A DNA stretch of 64,000 nt from Pseudomonas sp. S30 (GTDB lineage: Bacteria; Pseudomonadota; Gammaproteobacteria; Pseudomonadales; Pseudomonadaceae). Positions 16,595 to 26,600 of the stretch are shown here, piece after piece; position 1 is the first letter of the stretch; each line of letters opens with the position of its first letter. The notes beneath the pieces were generated by a model. It did no database searches, was not told the DNA's origin, and worked only from the letters and a program-made list of their open reading frames with translations. The stretch covers positions 1 to 64,000 of the forward strand of contig NZ_JACVTO010000012.1 of the NCBI RefSeq assembly GCF_016518545.1, read 5' to 3'. A program made the translations under genes and the position numbers.

Positions 16595-17476
16595 ATGACC
16601 CGTGCCTTCATCCGCGACTCTTCGCGCGAACACAGATCCCGATCATCGCTGCCCCGCGACTTCACCAGCAGCGCTCCTTTGGCCTACGCGCAGCCGCAGA
16701 TCAACCTGCGCTCGCTGGAACTGGAGGGCTTCGAGATCCTGGCTCGCTGGGCCCATCCGCAGCACGGCCTGCTGCACCCGGCCCAGGTGCTGCCTCATAT
16801 CGGTTTCATCCAGCACCTCAATGCCTTGACCGAGGCCTTGCTGCGCCAGACCTTGGCGCACATGGCCAGCTATCAGCCGCCTGTCGCAGACTGCCGAGTA
16901 GGCTTGAATGTCGCGCTGGGACAGCTGACCGATGACGCGTTCGTCGAGCGCCTGTGCCAGCTGTGCGATCAACGCACCTCGGGCCTGAGCCTCGTCCTGG
17001 AGATCACCGAGCAAGCGTCGATCGCCAGCGAACGGACGCCGGGCGCTGCGCAGCGCGCGCTGCAGCGACTGACCGGCTGCGGCTGGCTGATCTCACTGGA
17101 CGACTTCGGCACTGGCACCTCGACCTACGAACGGCTCTGCACCTTGCCGGTGAGCGAGATCAAGATCGAGCGGCACTTCATCGAAAAACTCGGCGCGCCC
17201 AACGCCCGCGAAGAGATCATCGTGCAGCACCTGGCGCGGCTGGCCGCCGAACTCGGCGTGGACTGCGTCGCCGAGGGGATCGAGCGACGCGAGCAGTTGC
17301 TGACGGTACAGGCCCTGGGTTGCAGCCGTGGCCAGGGCTACTTGTTCAGCCCGCCCATGGCCTTGCAGAGCCTGCACAGCTGGTGCGCGGGGTGGCAGAC
17401 GGCGCGCTGCCGCACGCAGTTTCTCGAGCAACTGCGCCAGGGCGCGGAGTTCACCGACGGGGCGAGCCGGTCATGA
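16595..17476 (+). CDS. EAL-domain cyclic-di-GMP phosphodiesterase
   Basis: A 293-residue cytoplasmic protein consisting almost only of an EAL domain. The metal- and substrate-binding residues are kept: the signature is E47-I-L in GFEILARW, then the Asn in GLNVAL, Glu in LEITEQ, DDFGTGTS, Lys in IKIERHF, VAEGIE and GCSRGQGYLF with its Gln. An active c-di-GMP phosphodiesterase is therefore likely. I place the start at the ATG at 16595 because the palindrome at 16520 lies inside the longer open frame that begins at 16499. No receiver or PAS domain is attached. A receiver-like protein is encoded immediately downstream with an ATGA overlap. In P. aeruginosa, similar EAL proteins (RocR, PvrR) sit beside cup fimbrial genes and their sensors, as here. 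Confidence 0.88.
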   Translation: MTRAFIRDSSREHRSRSSLPRDFTSSAPLAYAQPQINLRSLELEGFEILARWAHPQHGLLHPAQVLPHIGFIQHLNALTEALLRQTLAHMASYQPPVADCRVGLNVALGQLTDDAFVERLCQLCDQRTSGLSLVLEITEQASIASERTPGAAQRALQRLTGCGWLISLDDFGTGTSTYERLCTLPVSEIKIERHFIEKLGAPNAREEIIVQHLARLAAELGVDCVAEGIERREQLLTVQALGCSRGQGYLFSPPMALQSLHSWCAGWQTARCRTQFLEQLRQGAEFTDGASRS

Positions 17477-17880
17477 AACCGACCTGCCCGCTGTCGGTGT
17501 TCGTCTGCACCAGCAGCCCTTATCGACGCGCCACCTTGCAGAGCAAGCTCAACAACCTGCGCCAGTTTCACATCCATCACTGCTCCAGCCTGCAGCCCGC
17601 CCCGCTGATGCTCGCCCAGGCGCCCATCGGCCTGCTGTTGATCGATCCCGCCGAGCTCTACGACCTGGCCCCGCTACTGGTCGCGGCGCCAAGGCCGGTA
17701 CGTGCGGTGCTGTGCACGCGAACCGTCGAGCGATTCGAGCAGCGCGTGCTGGCCCGCCTGTTGCGCGCCACGGGCGCGGAGTTGCTGGGTGAGCTGCCTG
17801 CGGATTGCCCTGTGGCCAGCCGCCAGCGCGCACTGTGGCTTCACCTGCAAGCGCTGGCGCGCTCGGCGACACCGCGCTGA
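17473..17880 (+). CDS. Small receiver-like protein, translationally coupled to the EAL gene
   Basis: A 135-residue protein starting at an ATG that overlaps the EAL stop (ATGA). I do not recognise a named family. The alternation of short hydrophobic strands (LSVFVCT, IGLLLID, VRAVLCT) with helices looks like a degenerate response-regulator receiver, with D58 in GLLLIDPAEL where the phosphoacceptor would be. The N-terminal acidic pair and the conserved Lys are not evident. RocR-like proteins carry a receiver fused in front of EAL; here the two appear separate and in reverse order. It may be a binding partner or regulator of the phosphodiesterase. Function is unproven. Confidence 0.65.
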   Translation: MKPTCPLSVFVCTSSPYRRATLQSKLNNLRQFHIHHCSSLQPAPLMLAQAPIGLLLIDPAELYDLAPLLVAAPRPVRAVLCTRTVERFEQRVLARLLRATGAELLGELPADCPVASRQRALWLHLQALARSATPR

Positions 17881-17884
17881 AGAC

Positions 17885-17896
17885 TGGAATTTTCCA
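17885..17896. promoter_or_regulatory. TGGAATTTTCCA palindrome upstream of the fimbrial operon
   Basis: TGGAATTTTCCA is a near-perfect inverted repeat within ACTGGAATTTTCC, which shares ACTGGAATwTTCC with the site at 16516-16529. It lies 76 bp before the first fimbrial gene and just after the receiver-like gene. Confidence 0.45.
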
Positions 17897-17972
17897 AGGA
17901 TCGGCGGCCCGTCCGACTTTTATTCTGGTCATGTAACCACCCTACCTCTAACACCCAAGGAGTACATGACCC

Positions 17973-18521
17973 ATGTTTCACCCCCGTGCATGCCTGACCC
18001 TCAGCCTTCTGGCGCTGGCAATGTCCACCACGGCCGCGCAGGCGAGCGACGGCAAGATCACCTTCAACGGTTCGATCACCGATGCTGCCTGTGCCATCGC
18101 GATGGGCAGCGAAGACCTGACCGTCAATCTGCCTCAGGTCACCGCCCATGCATTGCCGAAGAAGAACGCCAAAGCCGGGAGCACCCCGTTCCAGATCAAG
18201 CTGGACGACTGCTCGGTGGAAACCTTGAAGAACGCCACCATCACCTTCAACGGCCGGCCCGATGACAGCGATGAGACCCTGCTGCACCTCAGTGGCGCCA
18301 AAGGCGTGGCGCTACAGCTGGGCTACGAGGACGGGTCATTGCTGAAGCTCAATACAGCCAGTACGGCGATGAAGCTCAACAAGTTCAGCAACGCGTTCGA
18401 CCTGACCGCTGCCTACGTCAGGACCGCCGCCGATGCTACCCAAGGCACAAACGCCAACGACGCCAACTTCACCGTCGGCGCGGTCAGCGGCGTCGCCGAC
18501 TTCACCATCAACTACAAGTAA
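17973..18521 (+). CDS. Major fimbrial subunit (type 1 fimbrial protein family)
   Basis: A 182-residue pilin of the chaperone-usher class. A signal peptide of about 25 residues ends at AQA. The mature part begins with GKITFNGSITDAACAI, whose Cys pairs with a second Cys about 40 residues on (LDDCSVET), as in FimA-type subunits. It closes with the typical DFTINYK pattern of the terminal beta strand used for donor-strand exchange. It is the first gene of a four-gene operon (subunit, chaperone, usher, adhesin) and has CAAGGAG upstream. Confidence 0.93.
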   Translation: MFHPRACLTLSLLALAMSTTAAQASDGKITFNGSITDAACAIAMGSEDLTVNLPQVTAHALPKKNAKAGSTPFQIKLDDCSVETLKNATITFNGRPDDSDETLLHLSGAKGVALQLGYEDGSLLKLNTASTAMKLNKFSNAFDLTAAYVRTAADATQGTNANDANFTVGAVSGVADFTINYK

Positions 18522-18553
18522 CGTCGGCCCGCACCCGCAGCCTGGAGATCGAG

Positions 18554-19246
18554 ATGAACCACGCCTTACTCGCCAGCCTGGTGCTGCCATGGCTGATGGC
18601 AGCCCCCATGGTCCAGGCTGCGGTCGCCGTCGGCGCGACCCGGGTGATCTACAACGCCGCCCACAAGGAAGCCAGCCTCGGGGTGAGCAACAAGGGCGAA
18701 GGGCTTCCTTACCTCATCCAGTCGCGGGTGCTGCCCTATGCCAGCGACCAGCAGAACGACCATCCCGACTTCATCGTCACCCCGCCGTTGTTCAGGCTCG
18801 ATCCGAACAGCGAGGGCGTGCTGCGCATCATCGCCACCCCGCAGAGCCTTTCCGACACCGAGGAAACCCTGCTCAGGCTGGAGGTCAAGGCCATCCCGGC
18901 GCTGCCCGAGCAGGCGGACAATCCGAACATGCTGCAGATCGCCATCAAGACCTCGCTGAAACTGTTCTACCGACCCGCAGCCCTGCAAGGCGACCTGCCC
19001 GGCGCCGTGCAAGCGTTGCGCTGGCGAAGCGAGAACGGTCGGCTGAGCGTGTTCAATCCTACCGGCTTTCACGTGGTGGTCGACAGGCTGACCTTGAACG
19101 GCCAGGCCGTCACCACTGATGCTCCGGTGCTCGCGCCGCACCGCAGCACCGCGTTGTCCGTCGCCACGCGCGCCGGCGCGCGCTTGCACATGGACTACAT
19201 CAACGACTACGGAGGCGTTGCCGGCACTGCGTACACCGTAGAGTGA
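18554..19246 (+). CDS. Periplasmic fimbrial chaperone (PapD/FimC type)
   Basis: A 230-residue secreted protein with a signal peptide ending near VQA. The first immunoglobulin-like domain contains VGATRVIYNAAHKEASLGVSN and the chaperone signature region FRLDPNSEGVLRII, where donor-strand residues and the conserved Arg/Lys that anchor the subunit C-terminus reside. The second domain has NPTGFHVVVDRLTLNG. It lies 32 bp after the pilin gene and 16 bp before the usher, in one operon. Confidence 0.93.
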   Translation: MNHALLASLVLPWLMAAPMVQAAVAVGATRVIYNAAHKEASLGVSNKGEGLPYLIQSRVLPYASDQQNDHPDFIVTPPLFRLDPNSEGVLRIIATPQSLSDTEETLLRLEVKAIPALPEQADNPNMLQIAIKTSLKLFYRPAALQGDLPGAVQALRWRSENGRLSVFNPTGFHVVVDRLTLNGQAVTTDAPVLAPHRSTALSVATRAGARLHMDYINDYGGVAGTAYTVE

Positions 19247-19262
19247 TCCGGCGCTTCCTGGT

Positions 19263-21806
19263 ATGGCACGACTGCACTCCCCTTCTCGTGGACCCGGCGC
19301 CGCCCTGGCACTGGGCCTGGCCTGGTCGGCCGGCTGCTGGGCCGACTACCGGTTCAACCCGATGTTCATCAGCCAGGGCCGGGCGCTGCCGGCGGAAACC
19401 GTCGCCCAGCTCGAACGCCTTGGCCGAGGACAGCTGCCCGGTACCTACGAGGTTGAACTGTCGATGAACGACCGGCTCGTCGGGCGCCGCAGAATCGAGT
19501 TCATCAGCGACACCCAGAACCTGGGCGGCTCGGCCAGTGGCCTGTACCCCTGCCTGAGCATCGAGCAACTACAAGCCCTGGGCGTGCAGGGCGACACCCT
19601 GCGCAGCATCACCGTGCAGGGCCAGCGCTGCGTGCTGTTCGGCAGCATCCTGGACGGGCTTCGCTATACCCATGATTTCAACCATCAACGCCTGCGCTTG
19701 CAAGTTCCACAGGCCTATCTGGGCAGACCATCCCTGCAGAGCATGCGCCAGCAGTGGACGCCTGGGGAAAACGTGGCATTTCTCAACTATGGGCTTTCGG
19801 GCAGCCAGCAGCAGTCCAGCCATGGCAGCCGACACCACCAGTTCGGCTCGTTGAACAGCGGCGTGAACCTGGGCAACTGGCGTCTGCGCAACTTTTCGAC
19901 CCTGCGTTCGGGTTCATCGGGTTCGGGCACGCGGATGCAGTCCCTGGAGAACTACGCACAGCGCGACCTGCCCGACTTCATGGCGACCTTGACCCTGGGT
20001 GATGCCCAGACCGACGGCGAGCTGTTCGACGCCCTGCCCTACCGAGGCGTGAGCCTGGCATCGGATCTGGGCATGCTGCCCGACCAGGCCCAGGGCTTCG
20101 CCCCGGTGATTCGCGGCACTGCCACGGGCCGCTCGCGGGTGCAGATTCGCCAGAATGGCAACCTGATCAACGAGCGGTGGGTGCCTGGCGGGCCCTTCGT
20201 GATCGACGACCTCTACCAAACGGCCAACAACGGCGACCTGGACATCCGGGTGATCGGCGAGGATGGCACGGAGCAGCGCTTCACCCAGTCGTTCACCTCG
20301 GTCCCGTCCATGCTGCGCGAGGGGCAAACGGTTCATGCCTTCATGGCTGGCCAGTACCGCCCCGGCGAAGGCGCCGACCTCCAGCGCCCAGGCTTCGTGC
20401 AGCTCACCACGCGCCGCGGCCTGGCGTCGGATCGCACGCTGTATGGCGGCATCCAGGCCAGCGAGGATTACCAGGCTGCCGTGCTTGGCCTGGCCACGAG
20501 CCTGCGCTACTTCGGCGCGCTGTCGCTGGACGTCACCCAGGCTCACAGCGGCGCGGTCGGCCTGCGCCAACGCAGCCGTGACGGGCAGTCCTATCGCGTG
20601 CGCTATGCCAAGTCGTTCGCTCCCTCCAGCACCAACTTCAGTCTGGTCGGCTATCGCTATTCCACGGCGGGCTACTACTCGTTGCAGGAGATGCTCGAAA
20701 GCCAGCGCGACCAGCGACCGGACGATGCGCCGTGGGATGGCGGGCATGTACGCAGTGGCCTGACCGGCAACATCGTGCAGCCGCTCAATCGCTACGGTGC
20801 GATCTACGTGAGCGCCTCACGCCTGGACTACTGGAACCGGACGCGCGCCACGTCCTCACTGCAGGCCGGTTACAACTTCTCCTGGGGCGACGCGTCCTGG
20901 TCGCTGACCGCCAGTCACAGCAGCGGCAGCGGTCCGGCGTCGAACAGCCTGGCCCTGAGCGTCAGCCTGCCACTGGGCCGCGCCGGGAGCAGCCAGCGTT
21001 TGTCGCTGAGCCACAGCCAGGGCGACGATCACCGTCAGTTCAGCACCGCCACCCTCAGTGGCAATGCCCTGGCCGACCAGAGCCTGGGCTACAGCGTCCA
21101 GGTCGGGCAACGTACCGACGAGCGCCGCGCCGAAGCCAACTACACGCTGTCCGCCCGCTACACCGGCACCCAGGCCGATGTGCAGGCGTCCTACAGCGAG
21201 CAGTCGCAGAGTCGTCAGTTGGACTACGCCGTCCAGGGCGGCATCGTGCACTATCGCCACGCGACCGTGTTCACCCAGCCGCTGGGCGAGACCAACATCA
21301 TCGTCGAAGCTCCCGGTGCGGCCGGTGTGCCGGTGGTCAATCGGCAATCGGTGGCCACCGACGCTGGCGGCTATACCGTCCTGCCCTCGACCCAGCCCTA
21401 CCGCGTCACGCGCGTGGCCTTGCAAGCTGCCGAGTTGCCGGACGACATCGAAATCCGCGACCTGGTGCAGCGCGTCACCCCGACCCGTGGCGCCTTCGCG
21501 CTGGCGCGATTCGACACACGCCAGGGCCGCAGGATTCTGCTGACCCTCACCGACCTGCAGCAGCGGCCAGCGCCCTTCGCGGCCACGGCGGTGCTGCGCG
21601 ACGAGCAGGGTCAGGTGCTGGGCGATGCCATGGTCGGCAACCAGGGCCAGGTGTACCTGACCGGCGTGCCGGCGCGCTCGCGCCTGAGCGTCAGGGTCGG
21701 CCAGCAGCTCTGGTGCCAGCTCGACTTGCAGCTGCCTCCAGAGACGTCCGCAGGTGTCCGGGTGCAGCGCCTGGAGCGACAGTGCCCTCGCCCGGCGCCG
21801 CATTGA
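19263..21806 (+). CDS. Fimbrial outer-membrane usher
   Basis: An 847-residue outer-membrane assembly pore of the PapC/FimD family. After the signal peptide, the mature N-terminus YRFNPMFISQG is the chaperone-binding usher domain. The 24-stranded barrel with plug follows (LPYRGVSLASDLGMLPDQAQGFAPVIRG and PGGPFVIDDLYQT are the classical usher signatures). Two C-terminal beta-sandwich domains end in a Cys-bearing segment (LWCQLDLQLP). The length is typical. The ATG at 19263 lies 16 bp after the chaperone stop. Confidence 0.95.
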   Translation: MARLHSPSRGPGAALALGLAWSAGCWADYRFNPMFISQGRALPAETVAQLERLGRGQLPGTYEVELSMNDRLVGRRRIEFISDTQNLGGSASGLYPCLSIEQLQALGVQGDTLRSITVQGQRCVLFGSILDGLRYTHDFNHQRLRLQVPQAYLGRPSLQSMRQQWTPGENVAFLNYGLSGSQQQSSHGSRHHQFGSLNSGVNLGNWRLRNFSTLRSGSSGSGTRMQSLENYAQRDLPDFMATLTLGDAQTDGELFDALPYRGVSLASDLGMLPDQAQGFAPVIRGTATGRSRVQIRQNGNLINERWVPGGPFVIDDLYQTANNGDLDIRVIGEDGTEQRFTQSFTSVPSMLREGQTVHAFMAGQYRPGEGADLQRPGFVQLTTRRGLASDRTLYGGIQASEDYQAAVLGLATSLRYFGALSLDVTQAHSGAVGLRQRSRDGQSYRVRYAKSFAPSSTNFSLVGYRYSTAGYYSLQEMLESQRDQRPDDAPWDGGHVRSGLTGNIVQPLNRYGAIYVSASRLDYWNRTRATSSLQAGYNFSWGDASWSLTASHSSGSGPASNSLALSVSLPLGRAGSSQRLSLSHSQGDDHRQFSTATLSGNALADQSLGYSVQVGQRTDERRAEANYTLSARYTGTQADVQASYSEQSQSRQLDYAVQGGIVHYRHATVFTQPLGETNIIVEAPGAAGVPVVNRQSVATDAGGYTVLPSTQPYRVTRVALQAAELPDDIEIRDLVQRVTPTRGAFALARFDTRQGRRILLTLTDLQQRPAPFAATAVLRDEQGQVLGDAMVGNQGQVYLTGVPARSRLSVRVGQQLWCQLDLQLPPETSAGVRVQRLERQCPRPAPH

Positions 21807-21844
21807 CCCCTTGCCGATTTTCCTTCGCTCGAGACCCATTACCC

Positions 21845-22873
21845 ATGACTTCCCTATCGCATCACGTTCTGCGGCTGATCCCGCTCATCGGCCTGTCAAT
21901 GTGGGCCAGCCTGGCCCAGGGCGAGGTCAAATGCTCAGGCTACTACGGTCACTCACTCCCCTGGGCCACCTCCACCATCAAGCTCGAGCCCGTCACGGTC
22001 CCTCCTACCCTGGCGGTCAACCAGGTCATCGCCCAGGTTGAAGACGCCAGTCTCAGCCAGGTGGGGGAGTTGCTCGATTGCGATGGCCTGACCGATGGTG
22101 AACTGGCCTGGAATGGCGGCGACTTCCCCCAGACCAACTTTCCGAGGGCAGGCGACATGGACTCGGGTATCCCGGGCGTGGCCATCCGCCTTGTGATCAG
22201 CCCAGGCAGTACCGGGCACTTTCTCAATTGGCCCACCGGCAGTTTTCCCCGACAGGTGTGGCATGTGAAGGGATGTCGCCAGTCCAGCGACTGGATTCAT
22301 TTCTTCTGCGGCGGGATGTGGGGCAAGTTGACGGTGCAACTGATCAAGACCGCGGCGCGTACAGGCACCGGCCGCATCGGCTCGCGGCACTTGGCCGCGG
22401 CAGGATTCGTCAGGCGCGTACCGCATGCCTACAACTTCACCCTGGCGCCGGTGGACGTTCGCAGCAGCGGCTGCGAAGTGCGCACTCCCGAAATCAACGT
22501 GAACCTGGGCGAGGTGTCGAGCCGCGAGATGCAGGGCGTGGGCAGTACCTTCCAGGCCCAGGCCTTCAGCATCGGGCTGGACTGCATGGCCGAAACACGG
22601 ATTCGCCTGAAGCTGGACGATGCCGGCGGCCGCAAGTCCGCGGTGCCCGACATCGTGTCGTTGACCGAGGCATCCGGTCACGCCAGTGGTGTCGGCGTGC
22701 AGATTCTGCACGGCAACGCGCCGGTGCGCCTGGGCGAGTTCATGGATGTCGGTCAGCCAGGCAGCGCCGGGGCTTACGACATCGCCCTCCAGGCCCGCTA
22801 CTACCAGACCGAGGAACAGGTCAAGCCCGGCACGGCGAACGCGCTGGCGTTTTTTTCCTTGGAGTACCGCTAG
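21845..22873 (+). CDS. Fimbrial tip adhesin / minor subunit
   Basis: A 342-residue secreted protein at the end of the fimbrial operon. The signal peptide ends near AQG. The N-terminal about 170 residues contain several cysteines and no pilin pattern, suggesting a receptor-binding lectin-like domain. The C-terminal about 150 residues form a pilin domain (APVDVRSSGCEVRTPEINVNLGEV and the closing ALAFFSLEYR). This two-domain design is that of tip adhesins such as FimH-type proteins. The receptor cannot be told from sequence. Confidence 0.85.
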   Translation: MTSLSHHVLRLIPLIGLSMWASLAQGEVKCSGYYGHSLPWATSTIKLEPVTVPPTLAVNQVIAQVEDASLSQVGELLDCDGLTDGELAWNGGDFPQTNFPRAGDMDSGIPGVAIRLVISPGSTGHFLNWPTGSFPRQVWHVKGCRQSSDWIHFFCGGMWGKLTVQLIKTAARTGTGRIGSRHLAAAGFVRRVPHAYNFTLAPVDVRSSGCEVRTPEINVNLGEVSSREMQGVGSTFQAQAFSIGLDCMAETRIRLKLDDAGGRKSAVPDIVSLTEASGHASGVGVQILHGNAPVRLGEFMDVGQPGSAGAYDIALQARYYQTEEQVKPGTANALAFFSLEYR

Positions 22874-22901
22874 AGCGCTAGACTCACCTCCAACGGATGG
22901 A

Positions 22902-22913
22902 TGAAACGTTTCA
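22902..22913. promoter_or_regulatory. TGAAACGTTTCA palindrome before the third LuxR regulator
   Basis: A perfect 12-bp inverted repeat in the 108-bp gap between the adhesin gene and the response regulator start at 22982. It is a possible operator or promoter element of the regulator-sensor pair; no function is established. Confidence 0.3.
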
Positions 22914-22981
22914 GGAAAACACTCCAGAACCTCTCAGCCACCTTTCTGAATCCACTGGCCCTTCTCACTGACGGAGTATGG

Positions 22982-23623
22982 ATGAAGCCACGCGTGATCA
23001 TTGCCGACGATCATCCCGCCATCATCCATGGCTGCCGGTTCATTCTGGAAAAGGACGGCTTCGCCTCGCTCCAGGCGACCGCGGGCGATGCCCAGGCGTT
23101 GCTGCAAGCCTTGCGTGAGCATCCCTGCGACGTGCTCATCGTCGACTACTCAATGCCTGGCAAGGAGCTCGATGGCTTGCAGATGCTGGGCATGCTGCGC
23201 CGCCAGTATCCCAGACTGCCGATCCTGGTGCTGACGGCACAGGAGAACCTGGGCATTCTGCGGCTGATCCTGGCGTGCTCGGTCCAGGGCCTGATCCAGA
23301 AGAACAGCGATATCCTGTGCCTGCCACGTGCCATCCGCACGGCCCTGCGCGGCGGCTGCCACTTGAGCGACAACCTGCGCCTGGCATTGGTCGACAGCCA
23401 GCCGCCACGCCACGGGCCCTCGCCATTGACCGCGCGGGAACTGGAGGTGGTGCGACTGCTGGCCCAGGGTCACTCCCCCGACGAAGTCGCCGCCGTGCTG
23501 CACCGCAGCATCAAGACCGTGAGCTGGGCCAAGACATCGGCCAAACGACGCCTGGGGATCAGCTCCGACGCTCAGTTGTTCGAGTACTACGCCTCGCTGA
23601 ACCACCCTGCCGAGACGTCATGA
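22982..23623 (+). CDS. LuxR-type response regulator paired with the BvgS-like sensor
   Basis: A 213-residue regulator. The receiver has the acidic pair in IIADDHPA, phosphoacceptor Asp in LIVDYSMPG, switch Thr in VLTAQEN and a Lys in LIQKNSD. The C-terminal helix-turn-helix is PLTARELEVVRLLAQGHSPDEVA, split near residues 145-167. The start at 22982 is preceded by ACGGAGT; an upstream in-frame ATG at 22901 is unlikely. It overlaps the next gene by 4 bp (ATGA), as expected for a cognate pair. Similar LuxR regulators (RocA1, RcsB, BvgA) control fimbrial operons, so the adjacent fimbriae are the natural target; this is inferred. Confidence 0.92.
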   Translation: MKPRVIIADDHPAIIHGCRFILEKDGFASLQATAGDAQALLQALREHPCDVLIVDYSMPGKELDGLQMLGMLRRQYPRLPILVLTAQENLGILRLILACSVQGLIQKNSDILCLPRAIRTALRGGCHLSDNLRLALVDSQPPRHGPSPLTARELEVVRLLAQGHSPDEVAAVLHRSIKTVSWAKTSAKRRLGISSDAQLFEYYASLNHPAETS

Positions 23624-26600
23624 ACTGGACCGCCCTGCCGCGCAGGATCTACCTCGTGGCAGCCCTTGTGCTGGTGCTGTGTACGCCTGCGAGCCTGGCG
23701 GACAGTCGCCGGGTGGTGGTGGTCGGCCTGCCCCAGCAGGCAGCGGCCCCCCTGGGGTTCTGGGAGGCCGACCAGCCCAGCGGCTTCAGCGTCGACTACC
23801 TGCGGGCACTTGCCGAACAGGCCGGGCTGGAGCTGAAGTTTCGCCGCTTCGCCACCTTCGAGCAGGCCACCGCCGCCCTGTGCGAGCGCCAGGTGGATAT
23901 GGTCGCAGACCTGTTGACCAATGCCTTGCGCCAGCGCTGCATGATCTTTTCCAGGGCCTACCTCGATGCGCCACTGGTCATGGTAGTGCGCCGCAATACC
24001 CCGGCCGTGGCCACCGAGCGCCTGAGCCAGCGTCAGTTCGTCGGCGAGCAGGGCTACGTCACCAGCCAGTGGCTCGCGCAGCGCCTGACCCCTGGCCACC
24101 TGCGCCTATATCCCGATACCCGGGCCGCGCTGCTGGCGCTGCAGTCAGGCCAGGGCGATGCCTACCTGGGCGAACCCTACCCGTTGCACGCCCTGCTGCG
24201 CGACCCGGCCTTGAGAGACTTGCAGGTTCGAGCACAAGCGCTCTACCAGAATCCCGCCCTGCATCTGGGCATCCGCGCCGATCGGCCCGAGCTGCGCCAG
24301 GCCCTCGACCTGGCCATGACGCGCCTGCCGGCGGACGTGCTGCACCGGCTGCAGGAACGCTGGCTGGACCAGGCGCCAGCGTCGACCCAGGCGCCCGCGG
24401 CCGTGGTCGACGCCAGGCAACGTCGCTGGCTGGATCGCCTGCCCAGGTTGCGCGTGGGCTACAGCCCGGACATGCGTCCCTTGAGCTTTCGCGACGAGCA
24501 CGATCGACCGCGCGGCCTGAGCATGAGCTACCTGGACTACCTGATGCAGGGCCTGGGCCTGGTCACGGTAGCGCAGCCGGTGTCGGATACCAGCGGCGAC
24601 GACGAAGACCTGGACTTGCTGATTCCGGTCAACAGCGCCGCCGAGCATCGGCCAGGCTGGTTGTACACGCTGCCGTTCGTCCGCATTCCCAACGTGCTGG
24701 TGACGCGCAACGAGGCGCCGGCACAAACGGCCCTGGAGGAGATGAACGGCAAGACCCTGGCCATGCCTACCAGCCCCTTCTTCGCACGGCAGGTGCACCG
24801 CCGCCTGCCCGACAGCCAGATCGTCCAGGTCAGCGACGCCGCCGAGGGACTGGCGCAGGTCCGTGACGGCAAGGTCTACGGCTACCTGGGCAATCTGGTG
24901 GTGGTGGACCAGTTGCTGGGCAAGACCTTCGGTACCCAGTTGAAGATCGCCGCCACCACCGACATTCCCATGAACCTGTCGATCGCCGTCGCCGAGCGGC
25001 ACGCGCAGTTGGTGCCGCTGCTGGACCGCATGATCCAGCGCGTACCCGCCGAACAGCGCGAGCTGTTCGCCCAGCAGTGGTTGCGCAACCAGTACAAGAT
25101 CGGCATTTCCGCCCAGCGCCTGTGGTGGAGCCTGGGCAGCGTGGCAGCCGCCGCGCTCACCATCATCCTCGTCCTGCTGGGGGTGCAGCGTTCGCTCAAG
25201 GCCCGGCAGCGAGCGCTCAGCGAAGCGCAAACGCAACTGACGGCGCAACTGCGCTTCATCGAAGAACTGCTCGACGCCTATCCCTACCCGCTGGCGGTCA
25301 AGGATCGGCAACGGCGCTATCGGATGTTCAACAAGGCCTACGTGAACACATTCGGGCTCGATCCACACTCTGCCATCGGGCGCGCTATCGACGAACTGCA
25401 GCATTACCCGCAGGCCATTCGCCGACGCATTTCCCGGATGACCAGGACCGCACTCGCGCGCGACCGCCGCGAGCAGATCGAGCTGGTCATGGAGGACGCC
25501 AATGGTCGATCCCGCACCTGGCTCTACCTGGTCACGCCGTTTCACCAGGGCGCGGATCAGGCCCAGGGAGTGCTCACCACCTTCATCGACGTGACCAGCA
25601 TTCGCGCCGCAGAACGGCTCGCCGAGCAGACCGCCGAAGCCAAGGCCGCGTTCCTGGCCACCATGAGCCATGAGATTCGCACGCCCATGAACGGCGTCAT
25701 GGGGCTGCTCGAACTGATGGGGCACTACCGACTGCCGCCCGAACCCCATGCCATGCTGATCACCGCGCAGGAGTCGACCCGCGCCTTGCAACAGGTGCTG
25801 GACGACACCCTGGATTTTTCCCGGCTCGATTCGGGCAAGTTCAGGCTGGTCGAAGAGCCCGTGGACCTGCGGCGGCTGATCGACAGCGTTCTGCGCCTGA
25901 TCGCACCCCAGGCCCAGGCCAAGGCCCTGGAACTGATCTGCGTGGTCGACCGCCGCCTGGCGAGTCGGTTGCGGGTCGACGGCAACCGCTTGCGCCAGGT
26001 ACTGCTCAACCTGCTGAGCAATGCCTGCAAGTTCACCGAGCAGGGACAGGTGATACTCGAGCTGCGCGTGCTGCGCCAGGATGCGCAGAACCAGCGACTT
26101 CGGTTGAGCGTCATCGATACCGGCGTGGGCATGAGCTCGGCCCTGCAGCAGCGGCTGTTCAGCCCATTCGTGCAGGACGACAGCGACCGCGCCAGCCGCT
26201 ACGGCGGCTCGGGGCTGGGCTTGATGATCTCGCGGCAGCTGATCGAGCTGATGGAGGGCAGCCTGCTGCTCGGCAGCCAGCCCGGTGAAGGCACGCGCAT
26301 CGACATCTGCCTGCGCCTGGCCGTGGTCGAACCCCTGACGCCGGCCTTTCCCGGCATCAGGGCACGCCTGCCCGTCGGCGTCGGCCCGGCCTGTCCCGGC
26401 CTGGACGAGCACCTGGCGGCGTTGGGTATCCAGACGGTTGTGGATGACGCGCAATTGGCGATCGTCCTGGAGCCCGACGGCGCCGACCCTGACCTGCCTA
26501 CCCTGTTCATCACCCACACGCCATTGAGCGCAGGGTATGCGAGCGAGGCCGGCCGGCTGCGCGTCAGCAGCCAGCCACTGGCCTGGAGTGCGCTGCACAC

